Counted from the first letter of the stretch, positions 22,528 through 33,467 are shown. The stretch: DNA of 64,000 nt from Inonotus obliquus (GCA_032164295.1 JAJHTX010000005.1:1922001-1986000); one strand, 5' to 3'. The notes: generated by a model from the letters alone, not told the origin. Numbers and translations: made by a program.

Positions 22528-24298
22528 ATGGCGACCAAATCTACTTCAATCGCACCAGGTCCAAGCAAACCACGGCCTACTTTGGCTCAACAAGCTAATT
22601 CTTCTGACGCGGATGATGAATTTGTTCGTACAAAGATTCTGCTGCTAGGCCTCAGACGGTGAGCACCAATGCATCACGTTGAGGTAACTTATGATTGAGC
22701 TGCACGTAGGAGTGGGAAGACTAGTATACGACAGGTTCTGTTTGAAGACCTGAGTCCAAAGCAAGCATTCTTTGTCGAGCCGACGACGAAATTAACGAAA
22801 CATAAAGTTGAGTACGTGTGGTCTGGGATTCCTGACTGACGGTACACCGTCTAACAATCTTCACAGCTCATTCATCCCCCTCGAAATCTGGGATTTTCCG
22901 GGAACTGTAACGACAGAGACGCTTGGCGTTTCACTGGCTATATTCACAACAATAATATTCGTTATCGACATTCAGGATTCGTATCACAATCCTATTGCAC
23001 GACTCATCGACTTCCTGATCACTGCCTTTCAAGAAAATCCCCACGTCAATTTCGAAATCTTTGTTCATAAGGCAGAAGCTCTGCAAGAAGAGTATCGGAC
23101 TGGCAAGTCTTTCATGTCGCTTACCACACGTGATTCTGACGTGTTTGTATGTTTCTCCTAGAGAGTTATCGACACCTTCAGACTCGCCTCTTGGAGGAAC
23201 TAGCAGATATTCCACCCTTAAGCATCAACGTTACCTCTCCGGTGTCATCAAGTCCACCTTCTCCCTCCGGGACCCTTGATCCAATGCAAATTCCATATTT
23301 GTTCCATCTAACCTCCGTCTACGACCATTCTCTGCAGGAAGCGTTTTCCCGCGTCTTCACACGTATCTTGGAATCTGGATCACTTCCTTACTTGGAAGAG
23401 CTCCTCAACGCTTTCATCTCAACCTCATCCTCCAGTAAGGCATTTCTCTTCGATACGAAGGCAAAAGTATTCGTTGCGACAGATAGTTCTCCCGTGGACT
23501 CTGTAACACTCGGTTTATGCTGCGATTATGTGCACATGCTCAATCAGTTTGGCAATCTCTATAAGTAGGTCCTGCTTCTTTCTTTTCGCTAACGTCTAGC
23601 TGACCCATTTCAAAGATCCATAAGTGCGTCACCCGGTACTCATCCCCGCCGGCGCGAAGAGGTCTCGACTTCTCCCAAACCTTTGTCACCCCTTTCAACT
23701 CCTAATGTTTCCATGCCATCAAGTCCTAAATCTACAAAGAGTCGTCCAGAACAGAGTCCCCAGACGACTTCCGGCGCTGCCTCACGCGCACCCACGCCTA
23801 CTCACACAGGTACCACAAGTAACACGGATTCCAAATCACCTTCTCCCGGAATCTCCAACGCGCGTTCTCGCTCAAGTACAGGGCCTACCCCTTTCGCTCC
23901 TGAAGAATCTCCGGGAACGAACAATACCAGGAACTCACACCGGCCAAAAGAGATGTTCCATCCATCATCATCATCGAGCTTAACGCCCTATACAACACTC
24001 ATTTTTCACGCAGTCGCGCCTCGTCTTGCGTTGGTTGCTCTTCTCCCTACAACTGTTTGGGAAAGCAAGCGCGGTCTAGTAGAATACAACATCGTATATT
24101 TCCGGTACGTCTCTTTGGTCAAATTTCATGAGTAGTCAACTCATACTCCCGATTCAAATCTACATCCACTTCCTTGGACTCAACAGAGAAGGCGTTCAAG
24201 AGATCTTTGACCTTGAACAAGAAACTCGACGGAGGAAGAAACGACGCGCTCCCGAGTCTGCTCAGTCCACCCTTTCGAGGTCGTCAACCCGAAAATGA
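22528..24298 (+). CDS. GTR2: Rag-type GTPase Gtr2 (RagC/D orthologue)
   Basis: Exons 22528-22658, 22710-22811, 22867-23106, 23166-23564, 23616-24104 and 24187-24298 give 490 residues. The G1 loop is GLRRSGKTS, and IWDFPG matches the Rag switch II (DFPG). The guanine-specificity motif reads HKAE where canonical members have HKxD. The C-terminal roadblock-like half has the typical FHLTSVYDHSLQEAFSRV, then AFLFDTKAKVFVATDSSPVD, and ends with GLVEYNIVYFREGVQEIFDLE. With Gtr1 it forms the heterodimer on the vacuole that signals amino acid sufficiency to TORC1. Unusually, about 110 Ser/Pro/Thr-rich residues (23620-23970) interrupt the C-terminal domain. The exon 3/4 junction (23107-23165) was chosen because it restores the conserved NYR. 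Confidence 0.9.
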
Positions 24299-24946
24299 TT
24301 GCGTAACGATCTTCTACATGCTATGATTGATTGATTTCATGTTGCACATTCGAGTGACTTGATTGATCCCGGCCGGTGCACTTACGAAATAATAGACTGT
24401 AAAACTGACGATCCTGTACTGATACTAATCCTTTTTCTCTCGATAAATACATTTAATAGAGCGCGATGGCATAGCATTGAATGTAACATACATACTGTAT
24501 CGCAACCATTATGAAAGCGGTTTACGATTGCAGTGAGAATAATCCATCATTTAGCGCGGTGCGTACGAGACACTTCATTGATTGCGAGGCCAGCTATAAA
24601 GCATGCTTGGTGACCGCCGACGGCCTGGCTTCGAGCAAGTCCCATCTGCAAATACCGGCGCTCTCAGTCTTCTCGCACCGCCGCCACTCGCGGTTCAAAT
24701 GATGATCTGCAGGCTCCGACCTGTCGATGACCATCATGGCATTTGCAGTCGGCAATTCGAATCAGAATGGCGAGGGTCGATTGAAAGATGATACTTTTAT
24801 GTTGGTTGACCTGTTACTGGCAGCGGTCACTCGCCTGGATGGCTTGCTCATCTGCTTTTCTATGCGTCGCCGGCCTTGCCACCGAGCGAACACGATTGTC
24901 ACTCTGGACCTCTCGACGGCCTTTCCGCCCCCACTAGCAAAGAATC
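24299..24946. other. Intergenic region upstream of retrotransposon
   Basis: 3' flank of GTR2 and the insertion site of the copia element. Open stretches at 24511-24957 are weak in protein character and have no partner beyond the element. No gene appears to be broken by the insertion. Confidence 0.5.
24942..24946 (+). repeat. Target-site duplication, left copy
   Basis: GAATC directly before the 5' LTR, matched by GAATC at 29931-29935 directly after the 3' LTR. A 5-bp duplication is the size made by copia integrases. Confidence 0.85.
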
Positions 24947-25208
24947 TCTTAAGATAATGACTACCTAGTACGGAACAATAGAACGAGAACAATAGGACGA
25001 GAACAATAACGACGAAAGACAATAAGAACGAATCACATGTGATCACAATAGAACGTGTATTATTAGATTCAAACGGCGCTTAAATTATCTTGTACTTTAG
25101 TATATAAGAACGGCCTCTGGCAGGCAAAGAATATAATGATTTTGTGAACGTTCTACGCCTCCTGTCTGAGTTCATCTCATTCTCTCTGAGGATTCACTGT
25201 GTCTAAAA
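24947..25208 (+). repeat. 5' LTR
   Basis: 262 bp, starting TCTTAAGATAATGAC and ending GTGTCTAAAA, so the usual TG...CA ends are absent. A TATA motif (TATATAAG, 25101-25108) marks the U3 promoter. The first third holds imperfect 13-14-bp tandem units of the type AACAATAGGACGAG. A palindrome TCACATGTGA lies mid-LTR. Confidence 0.95.
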
Positions 25209-25223
25209 GGTTATGAGCCTTGC
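25209..25223 (+). promoter_or_regulatory. Primer binding site complementary to half tRNA-iMet
   Basis: GGTTATGAGCCTTGC begins immediately after the LTR. It complements the anticodon stem-loop of eukaryotic initiator tRNA-Met (anticodon CAU in CTCATAACC), not a tRNA 3' end. Copia of Drosophila and Ty5 of yeast use the same internal half-tRNA priming. Confidence 0.8.
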
Positions 25224-25263
25224 TTGACACTGCACGCACCCTCGATCTACGCTCAACATCTTT

Positions 25264-27990
25264 ATGTCTACTGGCTCAACGTCGAACGTCCCTGTAACAC
25301 GCTCTCGAGCATCTGCTGCCGTTAACCCTACTCCACCGACGACTCAAGTCATCGTACCTGCTACTCCTCAACCACCGCCACCATCTCCCTCTAACGCATC
25401 ATCTTCATCTTCATCTAACACATCTACCCCTCCACCAACGAACCCAATGGCAACGTATACGCCAGTCTTTGTTGTTACGAACATAGACAATAGCGATGTT
25501 AACTGCACTTTCGATAAACTCGAAAAGTTGTCGGGCATTGCAAACTACCAAACGTGGAAATTTAGGATTATATCTGGGCTTGCGGCCCTAGGCTTATCCG
25601 ATCATCTGAAGTACGAACCAGACCCAAACGATGCTGAAGAATATCGAATGAATATGTGCATTTATCATGCCATAATAAGTTCAATTCCAAATCATTTACT
25701 TGGAAACTTGCTAACGAAGCAGACGGTCAAAACTATTTGGTCAGCTTTAGCTGATAGATACGATATTCAAACAACGGTTACCGACTCTGCTGACATCTCG
25801 AAACTATTTACGATACGCGGACACGTTACGGAATTTGACAAAACACTCGATAAAGTTCAAGAAAGTTACGCTCAACTCTGCGCACATGGTCATCAACCGG
25901 ACGATAAAACGTACATCAGCGCTATTAACCTCGCAATGCCACCGCCTTACAAACGAATTGCGCTTATGCTTGAAGACCAAATCAAGTATTTTAACGATAC
26001 AATAGCTCAAAACCCCGCGCAACACAAAACATTATCACCTGAAACACTCATTGTGCAACTACGAGCGGCTTTCGCATCCTGGAAGTCGCAATACAAGCCT
26101 TATCACCCCTCTCCCGGACGAGGCAGAGGATACGTTAACAGAGGCAGAGGAACCCCTTACGAACGAGGACGCGGACGTGGATATAAAGGATCAAACTTTA
26201 ACCCGCGTCACACTCCCTATCAAAACCACGATCACTCAAACGCTGCACAGCAAAAAGACATGACGAAGGTCAAGTGCTTTAATTGTAACAGGTTCGGTCA
26301 CTACTCGAAGGACTGCCGATTCCCCCCAACCGACGCTACAAAAAATGCACGCACAAAACGAATCGAAAGCGGAAAGTTGACGTTTAACTCGCCTCAAGAA
26401 GTTATTAATTTTGTAAATCAACAAAACGAAAACAAGAAACAGAAACAACCAATTCCCTCGACATCTACTGCTCGTATTGAAGAGGTTAACATTGCCTCAG
26501 TCGAAGAAGTTGACATTGCGATGAAGGAATACGATTTCAGTAGTTTTATTGATGAACATTATAAGGAATTGGAAAACAACATTGACGTAAGTAAAGTTTA
26601 CGCTATACTTGACTCAGGAGCATCAATCCACTCATCACCACATTTATTCTTAATGCGAAATATTAACAAAAACGCAGTTCCTATAGTAATATCAACGGCG
26701 AACGGATCTTTATTATTCACGAATACGACTGGAGACTTATTTATTCCAATACTGAAAAATGAAAATACAAAAACAGTAAGCATTATACGACTTCAAAATG
26801 TTTACTATCACCCACAATTAACTTTTACGCTAGTCTCTCAATCTCAATTATGTAAATGTGGATATATATGTATCTTTGAAAATGAACATTGTACTATTTA
26901 TGATTCAAAAAATCGATACTGCGGAAAAATTAAGAAAAATCAAACAAACTTATATCCGATACGAATGCAAATTATTAGAACTCCTGAGAAACAACAAATA
27001 AATTCAATCACGTTAGAAGAATTACATAAAAAACTCGGACATGTAAGCTACGATTACATAAGAAAATTATTACATGACTCACCAGATATTATCAACACAC
27101 GTGTTATTGACAATAAAGAAAAACAATGCGAAGATTGTTTAAAGGCGAACATAAAAAGATCAATAATACCAAAAATAAGACAAAGTTCACTATCTGAGAA
27201 ATACGGAGATATATTACATATGGATATATGGGGACCTGCACCAGTAAAAGGATACGGAAATATTGAATATTTATTAACAATAGTAGACGACGCCACACGA
27301 TGGGCAGAAATGATAATGCTAAAACACAAATCAGACGGCTATATAAAATACGTAACTTTTACTACAAAATTATTCACGCAATACGGAATAAAAATAAAAG
27401 TATTACAAAGTGACAACGATACAGTATTTCTATCAAAAGATTTTACAAATTACTTAGAATCACAAGGAACAATACGAAGATTAACAGTACATGATACGCC
27501 ACAACAAAATGGTGTCGCAGAAAGATTACATCAAACAATACTAAATCATACGAGAGCAATGATAACTGCAAAACAAATACCAAAACATTTATGGGCATAT
27601 GTAGCCCAACACGCAGTATTCATTTACAACAGAACACCAAGGGTAGCAATAGAATATAAAACACCTTTCTTTAAACGATATAATGAAAACTTCAAAATAG
27701 ATAACTTATATGAAATAGGAAGGAAAATAATAATACGAAAAGAAAATACGAATAAATTACAAAATAAAGGAATTGAAGGAATATTTATGGGTTACGACGA
27801 GGAAACTAAAGATGGAATATTAACGTATCATGATGGAAAAATAACTACGGAACGAAATATCCAATTTATCGATTTCAAAGAATCTCAAATTGAAGGGGAG
27901 AAAAATACGAGCAGCATAAAAACAAATCAACAAAATAAAGAACAAAAAGACAACGAAGAAAATATAATTAGAAGATCAGAACGAGAATGA
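25264..27990 (+). CDS. Copia gag-protease-integrase open frame
   Basis: 908 codons from ATG to TGA. Gag has a Pro/Ser/Thr-rich N-terminus, an RG-rich segment (about residues 280-310) and a CX2CX4HX4C zinc knuckle (CFNCNRFGHYSKDC, about 337-350). The protease active site is LDSGASIHSS (about 449). The integrase opens with the HHCC zinc segment (LGHVSYDYIRKLL ... CEDCLKA). Its catalytic acids are Asp in HMDIWGP, Asp in LQSDNDTVF and Glu in NGVAERLHQ, forming D,D(35)E. The frame stops at RRSERE-TGA, but the following codons continue the same polyprotein, so this is the front part of a broken gag-pol. Confidence 0.95.
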   Translation: MSTGSTSNVPVTRSRASAAVNPTPPTTQVIVPATPQPPPPSPSNASSSSSSNTSTPPPTNPMATYTPVFVVTNIDNSDVNCTFDKLEKLSGIANYQTWKFRIISGLAALGLSDHLKYEPDPNDAEEYRMNMCIYHAIISSIPNHLLGNLLTKQTVKTIWSALADRYDIQTTVTDSADISKLFTIRGHVTEFDKTLDKVQESYAQLCAHGHQPDDKTYISAINLAMPPPYKRIALMLEDQIKYFNDTIAQNPAQHKTLSPETLIVQLRAAFASWKSQYKPYHPSPGRGRGYVNRGRGTPYERGRGRGYKGSNFNPRHTPYQNHDHSNAAQQKDMTKVKCFNCNRFGHYSKDCRFPPTDATKNARTKRIESGKLTFNSPQEVINFVNQQNENKKQKQPIPSTSTARIEEVNIASVEEVDIAMKEYDFSSFIDEHYKELENNIDVSKVYAILDSGASIHSSPHLFLMRNINKNAVPIVISTANGSLLFTNTTGDLFIPILKNENTKTVSIIRLQNVYYHPQLTFTLVSQSQLCKCGYICIFENEHCTIYDSKNRYCGKIKKNQTNLYPIRMQIIRTPEKQQINSITLEELHKKLGHVSYDYIRKLLHDSPDIINTRVIDNKEKQCEDCLKANIKRSIIPKIRQSSLSEKYGDILHMDIWGPAPVKGYGNIEYLLTIVDDATRWAEMIMLKHKSDGYIKYVTFTTKLFTQYGIKIKVLQSDNDTVFLSKDFTNYLESQGTIRRLTVHDTPQQNGVAERLHQTILNHTRAMITAKQIPKHLWAYVAQHAVFIYNRTPRVAIEYKTPFFKRYNENFKIDNLYEIGRKIIIRKENTNKLQNKGIEGIFMGYDEETKDGILTYHDGKITTERNIQFIDFKESQIEGEKNTSSIKTNQQNKEQKDNEENIIRRSERE

Positions 27991-29655
27991 AAACCTACGA
28001 AACGATCATTAGGAATAAACTTTACAAAAGACGAAGACATATCAATACATTTAACAGAATTTGCTTTTACAAATAATTACAACGACGTACCACAAACGTA
28101 TCAAGAAGCAATAAAAAGTCCAGATAAAAACAAATGGATCGAGGCAATGAACAAAGAAATACAATCACTAATAAAACATAATACATGGGAATACGCTTAT
28201 CCACCACGAAATATACAAAACATTGTTGGATGCAGATTTGTTTACGCAATAAAATACTTATCAGACGGATCAATAGACAAATACAAAGCACGATTAGTAG
28301 CACAAGGATTCAGTCAAAAAGATGGAATAGATTTTTATTCAGACGATTTATTTGCACCAGTAACAAGACTATCAACGGCACGATTACTACTAAGCTGGGC
28401 AGCAACAAACGACTACGAGATACATCAAATTGATGTAAAATCTGCATACCTATACGGAGAATTAAATTCAAACGAAGAAATATATATGAAACCACCACCT
28501 GGAAACTTACTAGGTGATATTAACCCAGGACAAGTATTACGACTAAAGAAAGCATTATACGGATTGAAACAAGCAGGAAGACGATGGTATAAGAAAATAC
28601 AAGAAATATTAGAAAAATTAGGATTAATAAGATCATACTATGATTACACTGTTTTCTTTCATAAAAAGAGAATGAACAATAAACCTGCATTAATAACGTT
28701 TATGCATGTTGATGATATTACGATCATAGGATTAGATAATATAATAATACGAGAATTTAAGAAAGAACTAGCTAAATCTGTTGAATTTACAGACGGAAAC
28801 GAAATCAACTGGTTATTAGGTGTCGAAATAAAAAGAAACAGAGAAGAAAGAACGATCACGTTACGGCAAAAATCATACATTGAAACAATTCTAAAAAGAT
28901 TCAATATAGAACCGCGAGCTTACAAAACTCCGATGACACCAGGGTTAAGATTATTATCAAACAATAATGAAGACGAAATAATAGATCAACAAAAATTCAT
29001 GAGAATGATAGGAAGTTTACGATACGCTACAGATGCAACACGACCAGACATATCATTTGTCGCTGGACAGTTAGCTAGACATTTACAAAAACCAACGATA
29101 TTACATCATCAAACGGCTATTCATGCAATTCAATACTTACATAATACAAAAGAATATTACTTAACATTAGGCGGCAAAAATGAAATAAACATCAGAGGAT
29201 TCTGCGACGCAGACGGTGCAAACACTGAAGGATACCGGTCAATAAACGGTTACGTATTTCAAATAAAAGATGCATCAATATCATGGTCAAGTAAACGACA
29301 AGAACTAGTACCATTATCAGTATACGAAGGAGAAATCCAAGCTTTAGCACACGCAACGAAAGAAGCTATTTGGATAAAACATTTTTATAACGAAGTACTT
29401 GAAGGATACGATAAAGAAATTATACTTTATAGTGACAATCAAGCAGCCATAAAGACTGTAAAAACGGAAGAAATTACTTATAACATACGAACAAAACATC
29501 TTGATAAACGAAAAGAATTTGTAAGATGTTACATTGAAAACAAAACAATTGACGTACGATACGTGCAAACTGAAAATCAACGAGCTGATATATTCACGAA
29601 AGCGCTGAACGTTAAACAAGTCAAACATCTCTCAGACTTATTAAGTCTATCATGA
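27991..29655 (+). CDS. Copia reverse transcriptase-RNase H part, separated by an in-frame stop
   Basis: Same frame as the upstream gag-pol, directly after TGA at 27988-27990; the first internal ATG is at 28147. Reverse transcriptase motifs are KARLVAQGFSQ, DVKSAYLYGEL, the LYGLKQAGRRWY stretch and the catalytic FMHVDDI (usually YVDD). RNase H follows with GFCDADGAN, EGEIQALAHATKEAIW, LYSDNQAAIK and the terminal HLDKRKEFVR and RADIFTKAL. All catalytic acidic residues are present, so only the stop disables translation as one polyprotein unless read-through occurs. Confidence 0.93.
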   Translation, partial: KPTKRSLGINFTKDEDISIHLTEFAFTNNYNDVPQTYQEAIKSPDKNKWIEAMNKEIQSLIKHNTWEYAYPPRNIQNIVGCRFVYAIKYLSDGSIDKYKARLVAQGFSQKDGIDFYSDDLFAPVTRLSTARLLLSWAATNDYEIHQIDVKSAYLYGELNSNEEIYMKPPPGNLLGDINPGQVLRLKKALYGLKQAGRRWYKKIQEILEKLGLIRSYYDYTVFFHKKRMNNKPALITFMHVDDITIIGLDNIIIREFKKELAKSVEFTDGNEINWLLGVEIKRNREERTITLRQKSYIETILKRFNIEPRAYKTPMTPGLRLLSNNNEDEIIDQQKFMRMIGSLRYATDATRPDISFVAGQLARHLQKPTILHHQTAIHAIQYLHNTKEYYLTLGGKNEINIRGFCDADGANTEGYRSINGYVFQIKDASISWSSKRQELVPLSVYEGEIQALAHATKEAIWIKHFYNEVLEGYDKEIILYSDNQAAIKTVKTEEITYNIRTKHLDKRKEFVRCYIENKTIDVRYVQTENQRADIFTKALNVKQVKHLSDLLSLS

Positions 29656-29668
29656 GTTTGAAGGGGAG
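29656..29668 (+). promoter_or_regulatory. Polypurine tract
   Basis: GAAGGGGAG directly abuts the 3' LTR and would prime plus-strand DNA synthesis. Confidence 0.8.
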
Positions 29669-29930
29669 TCTTAAGATAATGACTACCTAGTATGGAACAA
29701 TAGAACGAGAACAATAGGACGAGAACAATAACGACAAAAGACAATAAGAACGAATCACATGTGATCACAATAGAACGTGTATTATTAGATTCAAACGGAG
29801 CTTAAATTATCTTGTACTTTAGTATATAAGAACGGCCTCTGGCAGGCAAAGAATATAACGATTTTGTGAACGTTCTACGCCTCCTGTCTGAGTTCATCTC
29901 ATTCTCTCTGAGGATTCACTGTGTCTAAAA
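29669..29930 (+). repeat. 3' LTR
   Basis: 262 bp, differing from the 5' LTR by four substitutions (three transitions, one transversion) in my alignment. Followed by GAATC at 29931-29935. Confidence 0.95.
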
Positions 29931-29935
29931 GAATC

Positions 29936-31159
29936 GAATATAGACTGCCCAAGAACCCATCAGTTACCCAGACTAAGACCCTCTTTCGAGTCCGTCTGCT
30001 AGGAGGGAGAGCCTTGCACCGGCTTGATCCACATCACTGCGACTCGCGACTAACAGCAATACTACTTGCGCTTCAGTGTCCCGAGCACGACTGATCTGAG
30101 CACGACTGCTGCGCATAGGCGATATGGCGGCATAACCGGCCACACTTGCTCACCACCGTCATTTTGCGTGGTGTAGCGTCTGTTGATATGTGATTTCATA
30201 TTGTTAAATGCATATGTTATAGGTTTCTTCACCGACCAGATGCTTGATTCTTGTAGGGTGCAAATTGTTGGAGAAGAAACCTATCACTTTGTGGAAGTGC
30301 AGGAAATTGTTTGGAAATCCATTCATGTGTTTCCACATTTCTGCTTTCCACACATGACGAGACAGGAGAGTTTTTCTACCTTTCCTGCTACATCACAACC
30401 CTCCTATCCCATGCCGTGGAGTAGGAGGATTCTTTTTCAGTCCTGAATATTGGCGATGGCCGCCAAGCGTGGCATGATAACCCGACAGTGAGATGGTCGA
30501 CACGAGGCGTGCGACACTGTGACGGAGACTACTTGAAGTGGACGTACGTGTGCTCGCTGCTGCTGGTGTGCGGCCATGGAGCGAATATGGTGAAAGACGG
30601 GAGGGTGCGAGGATGCTGTTGCCAGCTTCAATGCATAATGACGATGGGCGAGGAAAGGTAGTTAGATGACTTAGGAAGAAGGGGAGTTGGTGATAAGTAG
30701 TGGGAAGGAAGGAAGGAAGGATGAGGACGAGGACGAGGAGCGCTCTGTAGTGTCGCGGTAGTGAAGCACGTGGTGGCTGGCTGGCAGCGGAAGCCGCAGC
30801 ACATAGTCTACCACCAAATCGCCTTGGAACCGTAGTTTCGGATGGCCGTGAGCAGATATATGCTTCGGACTTTCTGCAGGTAGAGAGGATTGATTGTCAT
30901 ACTTACGGCAGGATGCGATCAGGAGATCTCACTCCTTGATGGACGCGTTATTGTGGTTTATTGACGCGTCTGATACTCTTCACGTGATGAATACTCATGA
31001 AATATTGGAACAGATGATCTATCTCGTGAGTCGTTAAAAAAGTATAGCGAGGTTCTAAATATAGATGCAGACAACGACGATACACAACGATAGCACTAGA
31101 AAACGAAAAATAGATGTGTACAAGCAGACATGACATGCTAACGAAAAAGAGAACAAATA
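29936..31159. other. Intergenic region after the retrotransposon
   Basis: No supported gene. Contains a short (GGAA)n run near 30700-30720 followed by a GAGGAC run, and ACGCGT hexamers at about 30945-30970. The 3' flank of the MYND gene ends the interval. Confidence 0.5.
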
Positions 31160-33422
31160 CTAGCATGGTCCCGATCGCATGCGGGCCTTTTCTCGAACTA
31201 TCACTTCAAGAACCTTGCGACGGATTTCGGACAATTTACCGTCCGAGATCATTTGCGGATTCAAGTCACCACGATACGTGATTTCATCGACTACACTCCA
31301 AGTCCTCTCGAGCGCATGGCCCTCCTCATCCAAATAAGGTGGTACAACGCTTCGCCTCGTTCGCATATCAGAGCACATAGAACCGTAAACTGATGAGAAA
31401 TATGGCGGCGCCCAAAGGAAGTGCTGAAAATGTCTGTCAAAGTCGGGGTTAGCGTTCTTTATGTCGACTATTTCAAGAATGCCAGAGCTGCCATCGTGAA
31501 GGCGAACATCATCGAAGCACAAGTCGTTGAATAGAAGGTTTGCTGCTTCCTTTGTAAGCTGATCGTACGGGATATTATTTTCGTTGGCTAGCGTGACGGA
31601 CACGCGCGGAGGGTAGGTATCGTAAAGAATCTTCGTACACACACATTGCAACGGAAAACACGGAAATTTTTGTGCCGCAATTGTGCGAATTCCGGGCAAG
31701 TGACGTCTTGCATCGTGCGAAGCCAACCTCCTTTGGAATAATGGAATGGCCCAACGAGGAAGCGGACCATCTGAGAAAATATCGTGTCAGTCCACTTGCT
31801 TCAGTACTCGATGAAACGAAGACAACAGTACATTTTCTGTTTTTCAGCCCTTTGCAGTCTTTCTTGTGTTCTTTCCAATGCGACGTTTGACAATCGTTCG
31901 AACAGTACTCCGCATTTCTGCAAGCCCCGCATCGTTTTAATACGATCTTTTTGTCGTCACTAGCAACAAGTCCACACTGAATAGAGTTAGTCAACGCAGT
32001 GAACTCCTTATATTTGTGCATAGTACGTACCTTATAGCAGCCCTTGTGGTAACCAGCAATCTCGAAATAGCAATAGAACACGTACACGTCGAAAAAGCGT
32101 TCCACAAAGGCTACCCAATCGGATGCAAATGCACTGTTCATGATATGCTCGCGGTGCTCGGCAGTAATGGCGAAGAGCGCATTCTCACATGCGAAAATGA
32201 TTTCAGGATCGGTGAGGAGGCACGGGATGGAATAGTATAGAAGCTCTTTTATACGCAGAAGACGCTCGTCAGGGGCTTTGGAAAGCAAAGAGCTTGACAT
32301 AGCCATGCTACGAAATATCGGATATTGTAGAGCTTCCGACATCCAAACTTCTCCACTCGGTAGCTGCGAGTGAATCGAAAAGATACAGATACAAAGGCCG
32401 AATGCATCCGCGAACCGACTGTTCTGATGCTTCTCTGGCGTCATGTCCGTCAATAGACGAAGTCCATTAGCTATGGCTTTCAAACCATTTTTCGCCACGT
32501 ATACGGCGATGGGATGATTCCGTACTCCAATAAACCGACCCAGAATTTCATTGCAGCTGTGCAGAATATCAACCACAGCTCTTCCTTGTTCGACTGTATC
32601 AGCCTCTTTCATCAGAGAGAAAATGGGCTTCAAGAGCGTCTCAGGATCACCATAAGCGGCAGATTGTATGTCGTCAAGCGCCTTCCTGAAGTGACTTGTC
32701 ATGTCGTCTTTTCCGCGTATCATGTGCTCCTCGATGTAGAGGTTGAAGGTCCCCAAGGCTACATTAATGTAATGAAATTCATCGTATTTGCTCGAAAGGT
32801 AAAGGTGCATCGCCAGCTCAAGAACACGTTGATCGGGGGCGGCTGTCTTCCGCAGGCCTTCGTGGCGGTGTTGCGACAATCCAATTCCGTATAAGAACAT
32901 GGTTAAATAAAACCGTGTATCATGCTGATGTTGAGAGAGTCGGTCTCTCTCATGGATATTGATAATGAATCGAGCCTTTGCCCATTCTAAGATTTTGGGC
33001 CAGGTCTTCAGGAGGGGATCGAGAGGTGGATTATCCATTGCGGGAAGAAGCTCGTGGAGTGCAAACGACATGATTGCAAATGCTACCTCGGCAAGCGCGA
33101 ATTTGAGCAGTGGCACTTTACCAGGAGGACAGCTATCTGCAATGAGTTCAGCGACCATCTCCATTACTTCCGTAAGAATCCCAGGGGGGAGTAAATTTGC
33201 AACGGCCGCTTTGCGTATGACCATGCAAGCGGGCAAAGAGCCTTTTCTCGCTTGTTCGATGACCTTGAGTATTTGAAGATGGAAAGATGAGGAATGATCC
33301 TGGATTTGTGATAAAACTCGAGGCTCACGAACATAGCTCGGCTTGGTTTCTACATCACGGAGGATTAAAGCGTATTCTTCTTGGTGAATGAAGGATGATG
33401 CCAGCGATGTATCCATTTTCAT
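31160..33422 (-). CDS. MYND zinc-finger protein
   Basis: Exons 32031-33422, 31832-31976 and 31160-31770 give 715 residues. The first ~450 residues are helical with no recognised domain. The MYND finger follows: splicing out 31977-32030 joins GCYK to CGLVAS and creates the first CxxC, then RCGACRNAEYCSNDCQTSHW and HKKDC complete the C2-C2-C2-HC ligands. MYND fingers bind proline-rich peptides, and basidiomycetes carry many MYND-only proteins of unknown role. The C-terminal ~200 residues after the finger are unassigned. The 54-bp intron has no stop and keeps frame, so retention would insert 18 residues between the first two zinc ligand pairs. It is divergent to the small candidate gene at 33468, 45 bp away. 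Confidence 0.85.
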
Positions 33423-33467
33423 TGCGGTTGCCTATCGTACTGCGACGTTCAGCCGTATCTTCGAGCC

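Larger units (their letters stand above)
24947..29930 (+). mobile_element. Ty1/copia LTR retrotransposon, 4984 bp
   Basis: Complete element: two 262-bp LTRs, a primer binding site, an open gag-pol frame, a polypurine tract and a 5-bp target duplication. Domain order is gag, protease, integrase, reverse transcriptase, RNase H, which defines copia rather than gypsy. The internal region is much richer in A on the coding strand than the host genes. The LTRs differ at 4 of 262 positions by hand alignment, so the insertion is fairly young. The coding frame is continuous except for one TGA at 27988-27990. Confidence 0.97.

Noticed and set aside
24511..24957. Host gene disrupted by the retrotransposon
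   Set aside because: No open frame continues on the far side of the element and the left fragments lack protein character.
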